From Paragordius varius (Eukaryota; Nematomorpha): a stretch of 64,000 nt of DNA. The notes under the pieces are model-generated. The model saw nothing but the letters and a program-made list of their open reading frames with translations, ran no database searches and was not told where the DNA came from. The first letter of the stretch is position 1. Each line of letters begins with the position of its first letter. The DNA lies in the NCBI GenBank assembly GCA_964247055.1, contig OZ176059.1:992001-1056000 (forward strand), written 5' to 3'. Positions 59,290-64,000 of this stretch are shown in pieces. The position numbers and the translations under genes are program-made.

Positions 59290-60065
59290 CGAAGCGAATT
59301 ATTGGGCGACTGGCACCGGCCCTACAAACACTGCCAAAGTGATTGTATCTCTGGCAATCGAAACACCGTTTGCCTTTTGCTGGACACGGGGCAGAACCGT
59401 GCTGATGACCATAATACGCACACGCCTTGTTCGTGATTTTGTTGATCATACTCTCCTTTTTAATTATGGGCGGCGGATCAATATTATCATTCCTACTACT
59501 ATTATTCTAATGTTTTTCTATCTTTAAGCCTTTCCTCTCCTCCAATTCGTACGAATAAGCGATATCAATACTGGCATCTGGCATGCCATCCTTTTTTCCA
59601 GTTAGGTATCTGGTTTACACTTCCCTTTCGACTTTTGAATTTGCCAATCCAACCAAGAATGCGTCCCGGAGTTTTGTTTGGACATCGCCTTCCAACTGAC
59701 ACGTTTCACAAGCAGCTTTTAGACGTTCTAGGAAGTCAATCGTAGCTTAGCCTGGATCTTTGGTCATTCGATGAAACTTTACACGGTTTAACCATAAACT
59801 ATTAGAAGGAGAGTAGATGTGCATCGCTAAGTTCAATATCTCCTCCCAATCCATATCGTCAATCAGCTTGGGATAAGCTAGTGTTTCTATTTTCATTATA
59901 ATGTTGATGCCACCAAAGGCAAACACACTCTTGACATTCACATCGGAGCATTCTATGTTTATAGCTAAGCACCCGACGATGACAAATATATTGAGTAAAA
60001 TTCATTAATTCATTGAAGGGTTTCAAAATTAATTTAGAAATATCTAATAGGTTATTGGTCATCAT
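59290..60065 (-). pseudogene. Gypsy gag fossil
   Basis: Capsid-type sequence typical of Ty3/gypsy gag followed by a CX2CX4HX4C knuckle region near 59,350. Belongs to the copy downstream of the shared LTR. Broken. Confidence 0.75.
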
Positions 60066-60074
60066 GGCACCAAA

Positions 60075-60243
60075 TGTAAGACGTATAAGTAAATTTATTT
60101 ATTGGACATAACATAAATAAGGGAATTCATAATAAAATAATCAATATCAGTATCGAATCATACAGGATGCAATCTGGATAGGTTAAGATATAAAAGTGAC
60201 ACAATCTGTCTATACAAAATATATATCCATAAAATCCCTTACA
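60075..60243 (-). repeat. Gypsy LTR, 169 bp
   Basis: On the minus strand it begins TGTAAGGG and ends TCTTACA, with TGTAAG/CTTACA inverted termini. A polypurine run AGGGGGAAAG lies just before it and a likely primer-binding stretch (TTTGGTGCCATGATG) just after. Very short for an LTR but normal for some mag-type gypsy elements. Confidence 0.78.
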
Positions 60244-60255
60244 TTACTTTCCCCC

Positions 60256-62390
60256 TAAGATTAGCCTATCGGGAAGTTGACGCTTGCGCAACGGGTATCT
60301 TCTTTCCGGGTTTAGGTTTTCTACTACAACACTCTAATTAAGGGTACTTTCATCCATTGATAGGTGAGATTGCGTAGTGGTTTCCGAGGTTTCTGGGTTG
60401 AAGGTGGTGTCCACGGTAGGTTCTGGGGTTTGAGACCGCGGTAACGACTGGCTGACAAGAATCGAGGGAGATGCTGTATCAGTGTCTCTATCGAGATGCT
60501 CTAATCGTTCGCGTAGCTGATCCGCGTGTTTTCGGCTAATTCCCTCCTCGTCTTGAACTTCATAAGAAAGAAGTTCTCTTCTTTTTATAATATATCCCTG
60601 CCTCCACCCCTTATTCAACTCATTTTTTATTCAGATAGGTTGATTGGGCTGAAATTCGCGGCGTGGCTCTGCTTCATGCTCTATAAATTCGGACGGGGTC
60701 GACTTTACCCACGAGATAGGGTTGTGTACTTGACGTTTTAGGAACAAAGCGGAGGGGGTTTCTTTTATCGACGCGTGGAAGCTTGTACTGTAGGAATATA
60801 AAACACCGTTCATGGCTTCAAAGGCACAATCATTGACTCGCTTTAGTGGAGTAATATTTGGTTTTCAAGGTTTTTATCACTCTTTCTACCAACCCGTTGG
60901 TCTTTGGGTGATAGGGTGTGGCTCGGATGTGTTTAATATTGAAATTTTGTAACACCAATTCGAATTCTTTTGATGCGAAGTGGCATGTCAGTTACGATTT
61001 GTCGAGAAAATCCAAGGGCAAAATGCTTTTCTAGGCAATTTAGAATGATCTAAGTCAAAATCACTTTGAGCATATCCACCTCCAACCTAGCGAGTAGCGC
61101 TATTGATAGTTACCAACCAGTAATAACCGTCGACTGGGCCAGCAATATCGATAAGTAGCTGTTCCCATTCAGCGTATTAAAATTCCATTTATAGGATGGG
61201 TTTTCGGGAGCATTGGGTCGGTTGACTTGACATGCCTCGCAATTTTCTACCCAACGAGCGAGATCGTTCTCTATGTCGGGCCAGAATACCGAACTGCGGG
61301 CCTGGGATTTCATGGTATTTAACCCATTGTGTCCGGCGTGTAGGAGCTTTAGAATAGGGTTTTGCATTGCGCGTGGAATTACTAAACAATCATTCAGGTA
61401 AAGAAGCTTGTAATAGTTTTGTAGGTCGTTTTTATATATGCTAAAGGGTTTGAGAGCCTCATCCTCTCAATTGTTTGTCATTAAAGCCGTCTTAACTTTA
61501 TTGAGGACATTATCATTCATAGTAGCTTCCTCAACAGTTTTCTTGTTGATATCAAAAGATTTCAACGATAGAAAACGAATATGTTTGGTGGCCGCATCAT
61601 CCATCCTCGTCATAACCGCTGTTAGCTACGGGCAGTCTGGATAGGGAGTCCGCCAAATTTTATTGACCTTTCTTTCAATATATATCATAGTCAAATTCCA
61701 TGGACTTATATTTCCACCTAAGTAATTTCGAATTACTAATGTTATAATATCTCTTCGCCTCCCAAAAAGGCCCACTAAGGGTTTGTAATCATTTAAAAAC
61801 TCGAAATGCCTTCCGTATATAAAGTACTTAAATTATTCTAAAGTGAAAATTACCGCCTTGGCTTCTCTTTCGATAGTGGAATATCCTTTTTCCGCTAACG
61901 AACATGTCCGCGAAGCGTAGAAGATAGGACGTTTTCATTGCGGGGTTGTATGAAATTAAATTGCTCCAAACCCCTTAATTGAGGCATCTGTTTCAATACA
62001 CAGGGGGCACCTTTTATTAAAAGCCATTATAATAATTTTTTGCCCTAGAAAATTCATTTTCCTCTGCCTGTGTCCGCCTCCATTGTGAATTTTTTCCGCA
62101 TAACTTGTGTAAATTAGTTAGATTGGGGTAAATTTGGTATAAAACCTTCATGGAAATTAATCAATCCTCAAAAAGATCGCAATTCAGTTTTATTTGATGG
62201 TGGGCATTTTTGAATGGCCTCTAATTTTTCATCGGTAGGTTAAATATCTTTCCCAGAGATTACATAACCCATGTATTACCTCGGGAATCGCCATTTGGAG
62301 TTTATCCTTGCGTAATCGCAATCCGGCCTCTTGTAACCGGCTTAAAACAACCCTTAGTCTTTTATCATGTTCCTCGCAAGTGGCACATAG
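60256..62390 (-). pseudogene. Gypsy pol fossil (RT end, RNase H, integrase)
   Basis: Integrase zinc module (LLHAGHNGLNTMKSQ ... WVENCEACQ) and integrase core end (PYHPKTNGLVERV) identify the family. Belongs to the copy upstream of the shared LTR and is cut at about 62,390, where unrelated sequence begins. Broken. Confidence 0.82.
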
Positions 62391-64000
62391 AATTCCTATT
62401 AACAAGGGCTAACTTTGCTTGCCGCTGTTCATTGTAAGGTATTAATGATGCTTTCTGTACAGCAAGAGACAACATATCCCTGACATGAGTCTCCATCTTT
62501 GGCAATATTCTGGTCATGTAGTCTGTCACTGTCTTTTCATAAGGTCTGTTTAACTCATTTGTGAACCAATCACCTTTTGAGGCTAGCGATTCTCCCTTTG
62601 CCAAGTCCTTTAAACATAAATTATAGATTCTGTTCAATAACTCTCTTTGCAGGAAGGCTTAGTACGAATTCTTCTTCTGTCAAAAGATAGGCAAAGTTTT
62701 TATACAATTGATCCCCGGTTGTAGGGAACACGTCAACTAATTTCTCGCAAGTAACTCTGTTCATTGAAATGGTATTATCGTCCCATGTGTTGTTCTTTGA
62801 TGAAGACCACTTTTTGAATAATTATCACCAAGCAAACACAGGGGAAAATTACTAATCTGCAGATCGTGTTCCTGAGATTAGATCATCCCAATGTATGGCT
62901 TACCTTCAATTCGTCTACTTGCCTCATACAATTTTTTAAGTTCTTCCTTCCATACTTGTCCGGCCGACTTTAGAAAATCATCTCCCAAGCCTAATATGGA
63001 ACAATCAAATGTCACACTCTGAATATGGTAGTGCTATAAACCAACAATAACTGAGTCACCAGGGCTTTTTCCCAGTCACAATAATAATAAATCTTCCAGA
63101 GTTTGAGAGAAGAATAATCATGACCAGGTATGATATCTTCTTCTTTTATTGTTCTAGAGTAGGTTTCCTCTCTATCTCGAAGGAGGACCCATCCTACGAT
63201 TTCTGCCACTGTAGAATTACCAATCAATCCTCCTTCTCCTAATGCTTTCATGCCAATTTCGAATGCAGAGTCAGCTAGTAATTGTGCCCCACTTAAAGTA
63301 ACTGCACTAGAGCATCTCTTGGCTATCTGTTTATAAGCTGTTTCTTTGATAGTGTACGCTGGAGCTAGAGCACATATAGCTGTTACGACCAAGAAATCCC
63401 GAAGGGAGTCTTGATGTGAGCCTGTATACTTAGTCCTAGTTATAGAGCACCTATCACTTTCTATGGTTGTATAGTACTGATTTACCTGGGCCCATATATG
63501 AGGATATATTAAGAGAAGGACTGTAAGAACCTTCCACACAATACTTTCCTGAGACGTACGCACAGTCAATGACCGGATTTTAGTTATCTTTGTAACTTAC
63601 AAAATTAAAACTTATTCTACTCCCTCTGTTGCTTTTTTTATACCTAATATAAATATATTAAGAGACACTCTAGATGAGCAGAACATTACATCATTTGTAT
63701 TGGTACATATACCAAGAGAAGATTTCCACACGCTTAAATACTACTTTGTGCATCCAGTCATGAAGCATTCTGTGAAAAAATTGATCTTTTTTGATTATGG
63801 TACCTGGTGTATTCCAATATAGAGATGGACCTATCTCAATTGATAATAAACTTGTAAATCCTTCAGGGAAGTCCAAAAAGACATTTGATTGTTTACTGAT
63901 ATTGGTAGGAGACCCAAATGCGATCATATCTATATCAACCCAACAATTTGTGTTAGCAAGATGTCTTGATATATTACCCACTTGTTTGATGCAATTCTTC
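62391..64000 (-). other. Unidentified coding-like segments, probably fossil
   Basis: Clearly GC-richer than the rest of the window. Minus-strand open segments at 63,981-63,691, 63,569-63,012 and 62,637-62,390 have protein-like composition. The middle one (185 codons) opens with a hydrophobic stretch (VWKVLTVLLLIYPHIWAQ) like a signal peptide. I recognise no family and no splice sites that join the segments. They may be a host gene, a pseudogene or a virus-like element; being interrupted, they are treated as a fossil. It continues beyond the window. Confidence 0.4.

Larger units (their letters stand above)
59216..62390 (-). mobile_element. Ty3/gypsy LTR retrotransposon fossil, arranged pol-LTR-gag
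   Basis: On the minus strand: end of reverse transcriptase (62,385-62,150), RNase H region (~62,150-61,700), integrase HHCC zinc module (61,350-61,190), end of the integrase core (60,935-60,870) and C-terminal module (60,620-60,500), polypurine tract, LTR (60,243-60,075), then gag with a CCHC knuckle (60,065-59,290). Protease and most RT are absent from both sides. The order fits the junction of two tandem copies sharing an LTR. Broken, with on the order of ten breaks; old. Confidence 0.85.

Noticed and set aside
62365-62637. Single protein of 90 codons
   Set aside because: The frame crosses the junction between the unidentified block and the gypsy fossil, so it is a chance chimera.

Overview
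The window is very AT-rich (roughly three quarters A+T by eye) metazoan nuclear DNA with spliced genes, GT-AG introns and dense transposon debris. Asparagine-rich protein linkers, decayed mariner, hAT, CACTA-like, LINE, SINE and Ty3/gypsy copies, and a TRIM-NHL gene and a rhodopsin-like GPCR point to an invertebrate. A flatworm is plausible but is inference only; no rRNA or mitochondrial marker is present to settle it.

Layout: 1-8,334 (+) holds ten exons of a Brat/NCL-1-like NHL-repeat gene whose 5' part lies outside the window. 8.3-17 kb is gene-free, with a LINE tail, a mariner remnant cut by a tRNA-derived SINE, and a 1.1-kb CACTA-type element. 17.1-19.9 kb (-) holds four phase-compatible exons of a gene I do not recognise. 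22-28 kb is dominated by two degenerate tandem-repeat arrays, one carrying a second CACTA copy. 28-36 kb holds only repeats, including an inverted third CACTA copy with a TTAA-flanked element inside it. 36.5-43.8 kb (+) is a two-exon class A GPCR with a 5.3-kb intron full of mobile-element remnants. 44-53 kb is repeats, among them a hAT element with an exact 8-bp target duplication. 53.2-58.8 kb (-) holds seven exons of QTRT2, the accessory subunit of eukaryotic tRNA-guanine transglycosylase; its first exon(s) are not seen. 59.2-62.4 kb (-) is a decayed Ty3/gypsy fossil in the order pol-LTR-gag. 62.4-64 kb (-) holds coding-like but unidentified, probably fossil, sequence.

The genes are unrelated and do not form an operon or system: a translational repressor type (NHL), a membrane receptor, a tRNA-modification subunit and an unknown. 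The most informative structures are the nested repeats: several non-autonomous families occur repeatedly, and copies broken by later insertions give exact target-site duplications and a relative order of activity.
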